Assembly (NCBI GenBank): GCA_047633195.1
Contig: JBLIEU010000003.1
Coordinates: 62,001-126,000 of the forward strand
Direction: 5' to 3'
Source: JAKVAV01 sp047633195
GTDB lineage: Bacteria; Bacteroidota; Bacteroidia; Flavobacteriales_D; Cryomorphaceae
DNA length: 64,000 nucleotides
The notes under the pieces are model-generated. The model was not told where the DNA came from, made no database searches, and was given only the letters and a program-made list of their open reading frames with translations. Both the position numbers and the translations under genes were made by a program. Of the stretch, positions 8,843 through 17,751 are shown in pieces (the stretch's first letter is position 1; every line of letters starts with the position of its first letter).

Positions 8843-10435
8843 TCAATGAATCACCAGTTTTTCTAAACCGATTACCGTGTCGGAATCCATTATTTGCACT
8901 ACATAAACTCCTTTTGCCAGATGACTTACATCGTAGGAAGCATTGTCTCCATTCCAAGGGAAACTCGCCACCGTTCTTCCCGAAAGGTCTGTGATCCTTA
9001 ACGATTCAATTCGGCCACTTCCTCCAGGCCACTGAGCGGATTCGAAGTGAGCCGAAGTGACCAATTGAACCGTAACACGATCTCTGGCAGGATTGGGATA
9101 AACCTTGATTTTTCCTTCCAAGCGGTTTTGGTCGCGGGTGCTCACCGTCCCTTGATTGAGCTTAACCATGCTGTACCGCTCTACGCCCATAAAGTCGCTG
9201 AAGGCTCCACCTATCATAAGACTCCCATCATCCAAAATCTCCAATGCGTGAGCGTTCGGCCGTGATACATTCGTTGGATCATCGGGGTCGAAGTAGTTGA
9301 TCGTTGCACCTAAACCATTGAAGTAGTTTTCTTGAATTATCCCTTCATCATCTAAAACTGAAATGCACAACTGCTCGGAATCGTTGTAATGACTGAAAGA
9401 ACCGTGAATAAAAAAATCTCCATGATCCCTTTCTACCACTCCATTTATAAATGGAGGTTTTTCAAAACTGAAGCCCCAATTTCTCGAATCAATCTTTCCT
9501 GAGGCAAATGTGGGGTCAACTGTACCATCTGAAAGTAGACGCACCAAGTGAAGGGTATCGTTGGGGTTTGACTCAAGCCTTATTTGTTCGCCTCCGAACC
9601 AAAGCCTATCTTGACTATCCAATAACTTAAGTTCTGTATGAAGTCCACAACACCAGGACTCATAAACAAAAGGGGAAACAAAATCGGTATCGACCGAAAA
9701 ATCAGCATTGAGCTTAGCAATGTGTGGACTGATGTGTCCATTAATTCCCTCAAACCTTCCGGAGACATACCACGAACCGTCAGCCGCTCTTTCTATTTTG
9801 CTAATATGGGTAAACAATCCCTGAGGCATCGCCTCCACAATCGGGAAATCGGTATCGTGGCTACCATCGGGTAGCAGGCGCATTAAATGGCGAAAAAGAC
9901 TCGGCTGAATCGTATCAGTGGCAATGGCTCCGCCGATCAATACACTCTGGTCTTCGAGGATAAAGATGTCCCACGTCCAACGAACGTTGTAGGGATTGAC
10001 GAAGCCAGAACCCCATTCGCCAAAAAGATAATAGTCACCCCAGTTATCACCATCGAAAAAGTACCAGCTTATCCCATTTTGAGTTAATTTCAATAGAGTT
10101 TCTCCTGTGGCGAAAAGATAGCTGCCCTCATGCAGCATTATTTCCCTTGCGAAACTCACTATCCCATCTTCCCAATCTGGATGCACCCCGCCAGCGTCAT
10201 TTATCATGGCAATACCTTTTGAAAAAGGACTAGTAGGATTTGTAAATGTCGTGTTAAACCTCCCTCCCAAGAAAAAACCACCATCTTCCAACGGATAAAT
10301 ATCAAACACGCTGGTTTCGCTGCGAAGCGTTTCTTGGGTATTTAAATCAGAATCAACGGTGTAAGCAATTGTACTCTGGGCTTGGATGTTCCAAGCCCAG
10401 AGTAAGGATATAATTGCTAAGCAGAAAAGACGCAT
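8843..10435 (-). CDS. T9SS-secreted delta-60-repeat protein with type A sorting domain
   Basis: 530 aa from ATG at 10435. A longer in-frame reading reaches 10714 but only by running through a broken upstream sorting domain; the signal peptide (MRLFCLAIISLLWAWNIQAQ) starts at 10435. The middle has repeated blades such as LLPDGSHDTDF and LLSDGTVDPTFASGKID, matching the delta-60 repeat, probably a beta-propeller. The C-terminal about 85 residues are a Por secretion sorting domain (KVYPNPARDRVTVQL, ITDLSGRTV, GVYVVQIMD). Secreted or surface-attached; ligand unknown. A close paralog lies at 61246-62836, with long nearly identical stretches but a different sorting domain. Confidence 0.88.
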   Translation of the reverse strand: MRLFCLAIISLLWAWNIQAQSTIAYTVDSDLNTQETLRSETSVFDIYPLEDGGFFLGGRFNTTFTNPTSPFSKGIAMINDAGGVHPDWEDGIVSFAREIMLHEGSYLFATGETLLKLTQNGISWYFFDGDNWGDYYLFGEWGSGFVNPYNVRWTWDIFILEDQSVLIGGAIATDTIQPSLFRHLMRLLPDGSHDTDFPIVEAMPQGLFTHISKIERAADGSWYVSGRFEGINGHISPHIAKLNADFSVDTDFVSPFVYESWCCGLHTELKLLDSQDRLWFGGEQIRLESNPNDTLHLVRLLSDGTVDPTFASGKIDSRNWGFSFEKPPFINGVVERDHGDFFIHGSFSHYNDSEQLCISVLDDEGIIQENYFNGLGATINYFDPDDPTNVSRPNAHALEILDDGSLMIGGAFSDFMGVERYSMVKLNQGTVSTRDQNRLEGKIKVYPNPARDRVTVQLVTSAHFESAQWPGGSGRIESLRITDLSGRTVASFPWNGDNASYDVSHLAKGVYVVQIMDSDTVIGLEKLVIH

Positions 10436-10760
10436 TAGTGCTGTACGATTATTTTGTTGGAGGAAATCTGTCTCCCTTCTTGCAATTTCGACAATGTAAA
10501 GCCCTCCTACAAGTTTTCGCGTATCCAAAATTTCCACCCCACGGGTATTCTCACCGAGGGTGTACGAACTCACTTTTCTTCCCAACTCGTCGTATACGTG
10601 CATTTCCGTGTGTAGTTTGGAATAGAGTAGCTCGTACTCCAACTGCACGTATTGATCAGGCATTGGTATTGGGCGACAACAATTGCGCAGGACCAAGACC
10701 GTTTTCGTTTGCAAAGAGTGAAGAGAGGACGCTAAAGTCCATTGTTTTAAACTGCTAAAT
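10436..10760 (-). pseudogene. Remnant of a T9SS sorting domain upstream of the delta-60 gene
   Basis: The frame contains PIPMPDQYVQLEYEL, then MHVYDELGRKVSS and LVGGLYIVEI, i.e. a nearly complete type A sorting domain without any cargo before it. Near its end the frame runs on into the next gene, but shifting by one base gives SNKIIVQH and a TAA stop that overlaps the next ATG as TAATG. The original arrangement was thus probably a cargo gene translationally coupled to the delta-60 gene. Both a frameshift near 10450-10460 and loss of everything before 10714-10760 are visible. Confidence 0.65.
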
Positions 10761-10791
10761 TTCTTTGAGATATGCTTCGTATCTTTAAACT

Positions 10792-10983
10792 ATGGAATCA
10801 TCAGTCTTGAAGAAACACCTCCTCGAAATTGCAGAGAAACTCACCCCGGAGTCTACCATTGAAGATGTGTACCAACATCTCTCGCTGTTAGCTGATATTG
10901 ATGAATCTGAAAACCAAGAAAAAAAAGGTGAGGTATTCACTCAAAATCAAGTGAGAGAAGCTTCTGGGAAATGGTTGAAGTAG
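10792..10983 (+). CDS. RelB/Phd-like antitoxin
   Basis: 63 aa. Small acidic protein with an N-terminal helical part and the C-terminal motif FTQNQVREASGKWLK typical of antitoxins paired with ParE/RelE toxins. The stop overlaps the toxin start by 13 bp. It should bind and neutralise the toxin and repress the shared promoter. A TATCTTTA box just before the ATG may be the promoter. Confidence 0.82.
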   Translation: MESSVLKKHLLEIAEKLTPESTIEDVYQHLSLLADIDESENQEKKGEVFTQNQVREASGKWLK

Positions 10984-11276
10984 TTTGGACAAAGAAGGCA
11001 CTCTCTCAATTGGAAAGGGCGGTAAAATACATTCAAGAAGAACAAGGAACTTCCTATGCGGAAATCGTTATGAGTCGAATTCTAGATGCTACTGAATCAT
11101 TAGAAAATGCCCCTCATATGGGCACAGTAGAGCCTCTGCTCGTCCACAAAAAGTCAAATTATCGATTTTTGGTTGTTTGGAGTTATAAGATCATTTACCG
11201 CACTACAAAGACAAAAGCAATTATTTCGAGGGTGTTTCATACTTCGAGGAACCCCAAAAGATTAAAGGGAATTTAG
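10971..11276 (+). CDS. RelE/ParE family toxin
   Basis: 101 aa. Starts VEVVWTKKALSQLERAVKYI, contains ILDATESLENAPHMG and YRFLVVWSYKIIYR, and ends FHTSRNPKRL: the standard RelE/ParE fold layout. Such toxins inhibit DNA gyrase (ParE) or cleave mRNA on the ribosome (RelE); the end with R-x-P-x-R-L is more ParE-like, but I cannot decide from sequence alone. Overlaps the antitoxin gene, so the two are translationally coupled. The pair is intact. Confidence 0.88.
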   Translation: MVEVVWTKKALSQLERAVKYIQEEQGTSYAEIVMSRILDATESLENAPHMGTVEPLLVHKKSNYRFLVVWSYKIIYRTTKTKAIISRVFHTSRNPKRLKGI

Positions 11277-11387
11277 GTCAAAACTGCAACGAAAGCATGG
11301 CTTGTCCCTTTCCTCTGCGCACTCTGTGCCACTCGCGTTCTTGCCATCTCTAAAACCACTCCGCTTTTCAAAAAGGAGCAAACCGTC

Positions 11388-14300
11388 TTACTTCACCAAG
11401 TCAATAAACCCCTTGAAAGTCTCGGGGTTTCCGAAAATAAAGTTCTTGGCTACCACGACGTAGGCGTAGGAATCGGGGTTTTGGACCTCCCCTTTATAGG
11501 AGCCATCCCAACCTTCGTTCTCGTCGGCGGTTTCGAATATCAACTCGCCCCATCGGTTGTAAATTTGAAAAGAGATCAGCTCCTCTATTCCCCAGCCTTC
11601 CACGTAGATGATGTCGTTGACTCCGTCGCCGTTTGGCGTAAAAGCGTCGGGAACAACCACCGATGCCACTTCTAGGATTTCAAAGAAGAAGTAGGACTCA
11701 GTGGAAAAACAGCCCACGGTATCAGAAATGGTGAGGGTGTACTCTCTATCTTCCAAAGGTCGGAAGAGGGTGGTGGGGCACGTGTCGCATTCCAGCTCAA
11801 TATCGGGCGTCCATTGGTAGGTAAAGCCTCCTCCTAAGTTCAAGCCCGCAATGTCGGTATCTCCGATTCTCAAGATAGTATCTACACTGATGGAGGGCGG
11901 TGGTTGGTATACCAAAACAAATGATTGGGTGGTGGCCACACAGTCATTTTCGTCGGTGACTGTAACCGTATAGTTGACGCTGGTTTCAGGAGATGCTTGT
12001 ACCGTTTGGGCGTTGGCATCGTCTAGTCCCGTAGTCGGGCTCCAGGCGTAGCTCACACCTCCGGTGGCCATCAGTTCTACGGTTTCGCCTTGGCAAATTT
12101 CGCCTTCGCTGGAAGTGGGTTCGGGAAGTGAGAAAATGGTCATATTTTTGGACAAGGTGTCGGCACAACCCAAGGCACTGTTTACAATCAATTCCACTTC
12201 AAAATCGCCCGGAGGCAAGGTGGTCGAAACGTTCGGTGTATTAAACTCTTGGCCATTGGAAATGGTCCAGAAAAAATCACTTGCGTTCGGTGACGAAATG
12301 CTGGTAAACTGATCTTCCGTGCCAAAACAATGAATGGAATCCAATACCGAAAATTCATTGTTTCGCTCAAAATCGGCAATGACTTCTTCGATGATCAAGT
12401 TTACCGTGCGCGCAGCAGTGCAGGCGCTGTCGGCACTGTACATTATCAAAGTAAGAATGGTAGACCCAGATGTGGGAATAAAACTAGGTTCGTAAGTATG
12501 CTGGGTAATCCATTCGTCATTTTCTATGTTTCCGTCACCAAAATCAAATTGCCAAAAGGCCAAATCGGCTGTATCATTCAGCGTAAGCTCGATATCGCCA
12601 CCCGGGCATATCGCATTTGGGTTTAACCCGATTTCTGCCAGTGGTCCTTCCACCTCAACGGTAATCATGGTGTCGGATTCACAACCAAATGTAGTGCTCA
12701 CCGAAAGCGACACGTCGTAAAACCCGGGGTCGAGATAGGTCGTTCCTACACTTTCTTGATTTGTGATGGTACCCACTTGATCCAATTCCCAAACTATGCC
12801 TGCTGGGGCATCGTTGACCGATGCATTGGTATAGCTTGCTTGGAAAGGGTAGCACAGACTTTCATCCTCGTCAAAGTTGGTCGCGATAAGAGGTATCGGG
12901 AAGTCTTGGACAAAGACTATTTCTTGAACTTCCTCGCGGAAGCAGCCAATGGAATCGGTCACTACCATCGTTACCGTGTAGGTTCCACCTTCGTTGTACA
13001 CCGAATTTCCGGTAGACTCTTCTGATGTGGTTCCATTTCCAAAGTCCCATTCGTAGGTGTGGAAGTTTATATTCGTGCCAGTCGGCTGAAAACTTATGCT
13101 TTCGCCCGCGCACAGTTGATTGCTCGTCGTATTGATAAATTCGGGGTTGGGCACCAATAGCTCAATAATCAAGGTGCTGATTTCGTCAACACAACCCAAG
13201 GCATCTGTTACCAAAAGCGTGACCACATAAGGGATGGGGTTATTATTTCCGTCAAAAACCACATCGTCGTAGGTGTAGGTTGGATTTTCGTCATCGCTTC
13301 CATCACCGTTTAGGTCAAAATCCCACTCCCATGATACGATGGTGGTATCGCCCGCAGAAAGGTCGATGAAGTTAACTTCCAGCGGTAGACAGCCGTAAAG
13401 TGTGTCGGCTTCGTAATCGGCCTGAACGGAAAATGCTCTGATCTCGGAGGTAGTCGTAAACACACATTCATTGTCGTCTTTCACGCTAAGTGTCACCGTA
13501 AAATCTCCTCCATTTTGAAATATATGGTTGGTTGTTGGTCCGAGCGTTTTGATCGGTCGGGTATTGTCGCCAAAATCCCAAAGGTAGTTTCGGTAACAAC
13601 CTCCGTTTGACCCGGCAACATCTTGCAGCTCTGTGGCATTCACGGAAAGTTGAACCCCTGCACAAATGAGCGAATCAATTTGAAGCGATGCGCTCAAATC
13701 CCTGACCTTGACCAGAACGGTATCAGCGTGACTGCCGCATGTGGTTCCATCATTGAAGGTAGTCAAGATGGCCTCATAGTCTCCCGTTTCCGAATAGGTA
13801 TGAGAGGTCATCAGGCTTGTCGAATTATCGACTACCGTGCCGTCACCAAAATCCCAAGTCCATGAATCTGCGTCAAAAACCTCTGCGGTAAACGTTAAAT
13901 CAAAAGGGGTATCGCAATTGCAACCGTAAGCGATATGTCCTACGGGACCACTTACTTGTACCGTGACTTCCGAAGTCGAAATGCAGCCGTTGTAATCTAC
14001 CGATTGGGTAATAATGGTCGTTCCTGCAAAATCGTTGAAAGCAAAGGTTGGTGATTCCTCTGCTATGCACGAAGAGAGGGTATTTAGATCGGCCGAATAA
14101 GAATAGGCGTCAATCAAATCAATGTCTACCGAAGTATTGGTCAGCGTAACGCTATCGTCGCGACAGATGTCTTCGGGACTAACCGTGAAAGAAGGATTCA
14201 GCTCTTCACCCACCTCGATATTGTGAAAGAAAGAAGTGTCAATACAGCCTTCTGTAGTAGTAAGGATAACGTAGGCATCGTACTCTCCCGGAGAAGTGTA

Positions 14301-15800
14301 CGTGCGATCAGTGTCGTCTTCGGGGCCCGTAGTTTCTACCGTTCCATCGCCATAATGCCACTCGGCCGAGGCTAGGTTATCGTTAAATAGGTAAGTGCTT
14401 TCATTGGTGAACTCTACATCAAGCGGCGCACATCCTTGATCAGCATCGGGATACATCAGCGCATTTGGAAGGGCGATAGAATCTATGCTAAACGCAGTGC
14501 CTGTGCAGCCATTTGAGGTCGTGAAACTAACCGTGGAAGCGAAAGTGAACAACCCGTTGATCCCGTATTCATTCGGCCCGGTGTAGTCAAAAATCACCGT
14601 TGGGTTTGGGTCAGTACTGGAAGAAGGCTCACCAGGGAAATTCCACGCAAAGTCCACTATATCATAGGTGCTTTCTAAGTCGAAATTGAAATCAACCGGT
14701 TTGGAACAAGAAAACCCGGGGTTTGAAACCATCGTAGCTTGTGGAATCTCAACCGTGATGGTTGTAGAGGCTTCGGTAAAGCATCCCGCCACATTTACTG
14801 AGTACTCAATGGTGTATTCTCCCTCCTCAAGATAGGTGTGGCTGGTATTGAAGCCAGTGGTTCCGTCGCCGTAATTGAAAATCCCTCCAGTGCTGCCCTC
14901 TATTTCAATCTGGACATTTGCGCATACCACGCCGTTTTCTCCACCCACCACAGAAATTTCTGCTTCGGGCTCTTGCACGGTTACGGTGATGGTTTGCGTC
15001 GCGGTACATCCTACATTGTCAGTGGCGGTGACCGTTACGGTGTAAAAACCGTTTTCGGTGTAAGTAACCAGAGGTGGCGTTTCGGCAGTGCTGGTGGTTC
15101 CGTTTCCGAGATCCCAATCAAAAGTGAGCCCTCCACCTGTCGGCGAATTGCTCGTACTATTGTTGATAAATGCCACCGTGAGAGGCGCCTCGCAAGCCGC
15201 TGGTGGATTTGGAGTGGTCGTTACATTGACGTTCGGCGGTGTAGATACTACGGCTGCTCCTGCTACCGTGGTGCTTCCTTCGCAGCTGTTTTCATCCGTT
15301 ACGATTAAGGTTACTTGATAGGAACCCGCATTGGGGTATGTGTAGTTCGGATTGGCCCCAAAGCTTCCCGCAGTTCCGTTTCCATAATCCCATTGCCAGT
15401 TGGTAATTGCTGTTCCGCTACCACCCGTTGATTCATCGGTAAAGGAGAATGGATCGCCGAGACAAAGTCCTGCCGGATTAACGGAAAACTGCGCCGTTGG
15501 ATTGGCAAATACCGTGATGATGAGTTCATCCGTTACCGTATTTCCATTCACGGTGGCCGTAAACGTTACGGTGTAAACCCCCGCAATGGCATAGCTCTTT
15601 ACAGGATTGGGTAAATTGGATGATCCACCATCGCCAAAGTTCCAAGTGATTCCCGTAGGATTGTTGAAAGCATTGGTAAATTGGACACTGGCCAAAGGCG
15701 CGCATCCTTCCGTTTCGCTGGCACTAATCTGGGCGAAGGCTGTATAAGTACTTAGCAATGAAATAAATAGAACCCCTAAAGCAAGTGTAAGTTGTCTCAT
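11388..15800 (-). CDS. Giant PKD-repeat protein with gliding-motility type C-terminal domain (type B T9SS cargo)
   Basis: 1470 aa. Signal peptide about 1-24. The bulk is a series of PKD-like immunoglobulin domains recognised by repeats such as ITWNFGDGG, NWQWDYGNG, FDWDLGNGT, TWDFGDGT, YLWDFGDN, YEWDFGNGT and FDFGDGN, each followed by YxxxGxYxVT. The last about 90 residues (VPDAFTPNGDGVNDII, IYNRWGELIF, GWDGSYKG) form the gliding-motility-associated C-terminal domain, a type B signal for T9SS export. Many paired cysteines lie between domains. Likely a surface adhesin in the SprB-like class. The divergent PorP/SprF-OmpA operon fits, because type B cargos are usually paired with a PorP/SprF protein. 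Confidence 0.93.
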   Translation of the reverse strand: MRQLTLALGVLFISLLSTYTAFAQISASETEGCAPLASVQFTNAFNNPTGITWNFGDGGSSNLPNPVKSYAIAGVYTVTFTATVNGNTVTDELIITVFANPTAQFSVNPAGLCLGDPFSFTDESTGGSGTAITNWQWDYGNGTAGSFGANPNYTYPNAGSYQVTLIVTDENSCEGSTTVAGAAVVSTPPNVNVTTTPNPPAACEAPLTVAFINNSTSNSPTGGGLTFDWDLGNGTTSTAETPPLVTYTENGFYTVTVTATDNVGCTATQTITVTVQEPEAEISVVGGENGVVCANVQIEIEGSTGGIFNYGDGTTGFNTSHTYLEEGEYTIEYSVNVAGCFTEASTTITVEIPQATMVSNPGFSCSKPVDFNFDLESTYDIVDFAWNFPGEPSSSTDPNPTVIFDYTGPNEYGINGLFTFASTVSFTTSNGCTGTAFSIDSIALPNALMYPDADQGCAPLDVEFTNESTYLFNDNLASAEWHYGDGTVETTGPEDDTDRTYTSPGEYDAYVILTTTEGCIDTSFFHNIEVGEELNPSFTVSPEDICRDDSVTLTNTSVDIDLIDAYSYSADLNTLSSCIAEESPTFAFNDFAGTTIITQSVDYNGCISTSEVTVQVSGPVGHIAYGCNCDTPFDLTFTAEVFDADSWTWDFGDGTVVDNSTSLMTSHTYSETGDYEAILTTFNDGTTCGSHADTVLVKVRDLSASLQIDSLICAGVQLSVNATELQDVAGSNGGCYRNYLWDFGDNTRPIKTLGPTTNHIFQNGGDFTVTLSVKDDNECVFTTTSEIRAFSVQADYEADTLYGCLPLEVNFIDLSAGDTTIVSWEWDFDLNGDGSDDENPTYTYDDVVFDGNNNPIPYVVTLLVTDALGCVDEISTLIIELLVPNPEFINTTSNQLCAGESISFQPTGTNINFHTYEWDFGNGTTSEESTGNSVYNEGGTYTVTMVVTDSIGCFREEVQEIVFVQDFPIPLIATNFDEDESLCYPFQASYTNASVNDAPAGIVWELDQVGTITNQESVGTTYLDPGFYDVSLSVSTTFGCESDTMITVEVEGPLAEIGLNPNAICPGGDIELTLNDTADLAFWQFDFGDGNIENDEWITQHTYEPSFIPTSGSTILTLIMYSADSACTAARTVNLIIEEVIADFERNNEFSVLDSIHCFGTEDQFTSISSPNASDFFWTISNGQEFNTPNVSTTLPPGDFEVELIVNSALGCADTLSKNMTIFSLPEPTSSEGEICQGETVELMATGGVSYAWSPTTGLDDANAQTVQASPETSVNYTVTVTDENDCVATTQSFVLVYQPPPSISVDTILRIGDTDIAGLNLGGGFTYQWTPDIELECDTCPTTLFRPLEDREYTLTISDTVGCFSTESYFFFEILEVASVVVPDAFTPNGDGVNDIIYVEGWGIEELISFQIYNRWGELIFETADENEGWDGSYKGEVQNPDSYAYVVVAKNFIFGNPETFKGFIDLVK

Positions 15801-15877
15801 CTGATAAAGTGATCTAACATAATTTTGCTAAAATAGAATAAAATAATTTCCTTTGGAAAACATCATTTCAATTAGCC

Positions 15878-16744
15878 GTGAGACTCAATTCGTGCTTTTT
15901 TATAGTTTGTTGCTTACTCTTTTGTTTGACATCTAACGCTCAAGTTAAGTGCGGAACACACGGCCCCAACCCTTATGCCACGGGAACTTCATGGCAAAGT
16001 TTTATGCCCGGTTATTTCGGTTGTGAATACATTAAAAAAACGGATCGTACGCTTTCAATAACCGTTCATATTGCTCAAGATAGTGTAGGAAATACGGGTT
16101 ACAACGAAGCCAATTTGGTGGAACCTATCGAATTCCTAAACGAGACCTTTAGTCCAATCGGCTTGAGTTTTAAAATTTGTCAGGTGAGGGAAATGGAAAA
16201 TTTTCAGTTCGATGAGTTTATTCGTGAAGACGAGCTTGACCAGGTCGAATCAATGTATTTTCAACAAAATACCATCAACCTTTATTTGGTAGAGTCGATT
16301 GAGGTGCCCGTACTTGGACAAGTTGGAGGTTTTGCTTTTTCCCCCGGTGGCCCCGATATTGTTTTTGTCACAAAGGAATCCATGCAAGGGCAATCTGACG
16401 TCTTAATCCATGAGATGGGTCATTTCTTTGGTCTCTTCCATACTTTTGAAACTGAACCCCTTGGTGTTGAAGCTTTAGAGTTGGTAGATGGGTCAAATTG
16501 TGAGACCTCAGGCGATTTGGTTTGCGATACGGAGGCAGACCCAAATGACGATGCCGATAACAATCCTGCTCCCGATTGCAATTACAATGGATCTCCTGTT
16601 GCCGATACAAATGGTGATTTTTACGCACCGCCGACCAACAATTTTATGAGCTACTACTCCAATGATTGTACTTGTCGATTTACTCCTCAGCAGTACAATA
16701 GGATGCTGGAGCAGTACCTCAACATCCGAAATTACCTTTGGTAA
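15878..16744 (+). CDS. M43-like (pappalysin family) zinc metalloprotease
   Basis: 288 aa, GTG start placing a signal peptide at about 1-21 (ending TSNAQ). The metzincin zinc motif HEMGHFFGLFH is at 178-188 with the Met-turn FMSYY around Met257; both are complete, so an active protease is likely. Cysteines at CETSGDLVCDT and CTC match the M43B layout. There is no T9SS sorting domain, so it is exported by Sec and stays periplasmic or leaves another way. The stop overlaps the next ATG as TAATG, linking it to the PorP/SprF gene. A role in processing the neighbouring giant adhesin is possible but is only inferred from position. Confidence 0.88.
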   Translation: MRLNSCFFIVCCLLFCLTSNAQVKCGTHGPNPYATGTSWQSFMPGYFGCEYIKKTDRTLSITVHIAQDSVGNTGYNEANLVEPIEFLNETFSPIGLSFKICQVREMENFQFDEFIREDELDQVESMYFQQNTINLYLVESIEVPVLGQVGGFAFSPGGPDIVFVTKESMQGQSDVLIHEMGHFFGLFHTFETEPLGVEALELVDGSNCETSGDLVCDTEADPNDDADNNPAPDCNYNGSPVADTNGDFYAPPTNNFMSYYSNDCTCRFTPQQYNRMLEQYLNIRNYLW

Positions 16745-17751
16745 TGAAGCGCCTACTCCTATCACTCACCTTTCTGCTGGCCGTTGCCTTTCAGTCGAGC
16801 TCACAAGACGTTCATTTCTCTATGTACGATTTTGCGCCGCTTTCGCTCAATGCAGCCGAGACGGGATACTTTGAAGGTGATTGGAGAGGAGTAGTCAATT
16901 TCCGTGAGCAATGGAAAAGTCTGGGAGACCCCTTCCAAAGTGTTGCCGCGTCTTACGATCAAAATATTTACTTCCTGCCAGGGCAGTTTAGCGCAGGTTT
17001 CTTATTTGTGAGCGACCAAAGCGGTAGCATTGGCCTCACCCACAACCGCTTCTTAGTGAGCTTGGCTTACAAAAAGGAATCACCCACCTGGGATTATAGC
17101 GCGGGAATCCAATTGGGTGCGGTGGTCAAGTCATTTGGATTAGATGGCACCACTTTCCCCGAGCAGTACAATGACAATATTGGCGCCTTTGATTCTTCCT
17201 TGCCGCTTTCCGAGCAAGACTTGGGAAATCAAACGACCTTCTTCGATATGAACTTAGGAGGTTTGGTAGTGAGGAAGTTTGCCACGACCAAAGTAAAATT
17301 GGGAGTCTCAGCCCACCATCTTAATGGACCTGATGTTTCTTTCTTTGACAATGATGAAAATTTGAGTCCACGCACGAATGCCTATGTTCAAGTGGAGAAA
17401 GATTTGGCCAACTCGCTTTTCGTGCGTCCAATGCTATTGATGGCTTGGCACAACAAAGCGCAGAAAGTGCTTATTGGAGGTGATGTGGGAATTTATACAC
17501 CCAATTCAGATTTTGTCCAAGAGATCTTTCTTGGTGTAGATGTGCGCGATGGCTTTGACAGAAACGGCGATGCCTTTATCGCGAGTATGGGATTTGCCAT
17601 CAATGACTTTAAAGTGGGAATGGCCTACGACCTAAACTACTCTTCGCTAAAAAATCAGACGAATAATCGCGGTGCCATCGAATTGAGCTTGATTTACATC
17701 AGTCCGAGCACTGCCATCAAAAAAATCACCATTCCCTGTGATCGCTACTAA
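16744..17751 (+). CDS. PorP/SprF family type IX secretion membrane protein
   Basis: 335 aa. Signal peptide about 1-20, then QDVHFSMYDFAPLSLNAAETG, VNFREQWKSLGDPFQSVAASYDQ, and an all-beta body ending YISPS. This is the PorP/SprF outer-membrane protein family, needed for surface delivery or anchoring of particular type B cargos such as SprB. ATG at 16744 chosen (TTG at 16738 rejected) because it overlaps the upstream stop and starts a proper signal peptide. Followed with 14-bp overlap by the OmpA-family gene, the usual pairing. Its probable client is the divergent PKD protein. Confidence 0.93.
   Translation: MKRLLLSLTFLLAVAFQSSSQDVHFSMYDFAPLSLNAAETGYFEGDWRGVVNFREQWKSLGDPFQSVAASYDQNIYFLPGQFSAGFLFVSDQSGSIGLTHNRFLVSLAYKKESPTWDYSAGIQLGAVVKSFGLDGTTFPEQYNDNIGAFDSSLPLSEQDLGNQTTFFDMNLGGLVVRKFATTKVKLGVSAHHLNGPDVSFFDNDENLSPRTNAYVQVEKDLANSLFVRPMLLMAWHNKAQKVLIGGDVGIYTPNSDFVQEIFLGVDVRDGFDRNGDAFIASMGFAINDFKVGMAYDLNYSSLKNQTNNRGAIELSLIYISPSTAIKKITIPCDRY

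Noticed and set aside
14838..15308. 156-codon frame opposite the PKD protein
   Set aside because: Antisense shadow of repeated PKD codons; no start context, atypical composition rich in Arg, Cys and Tyr.
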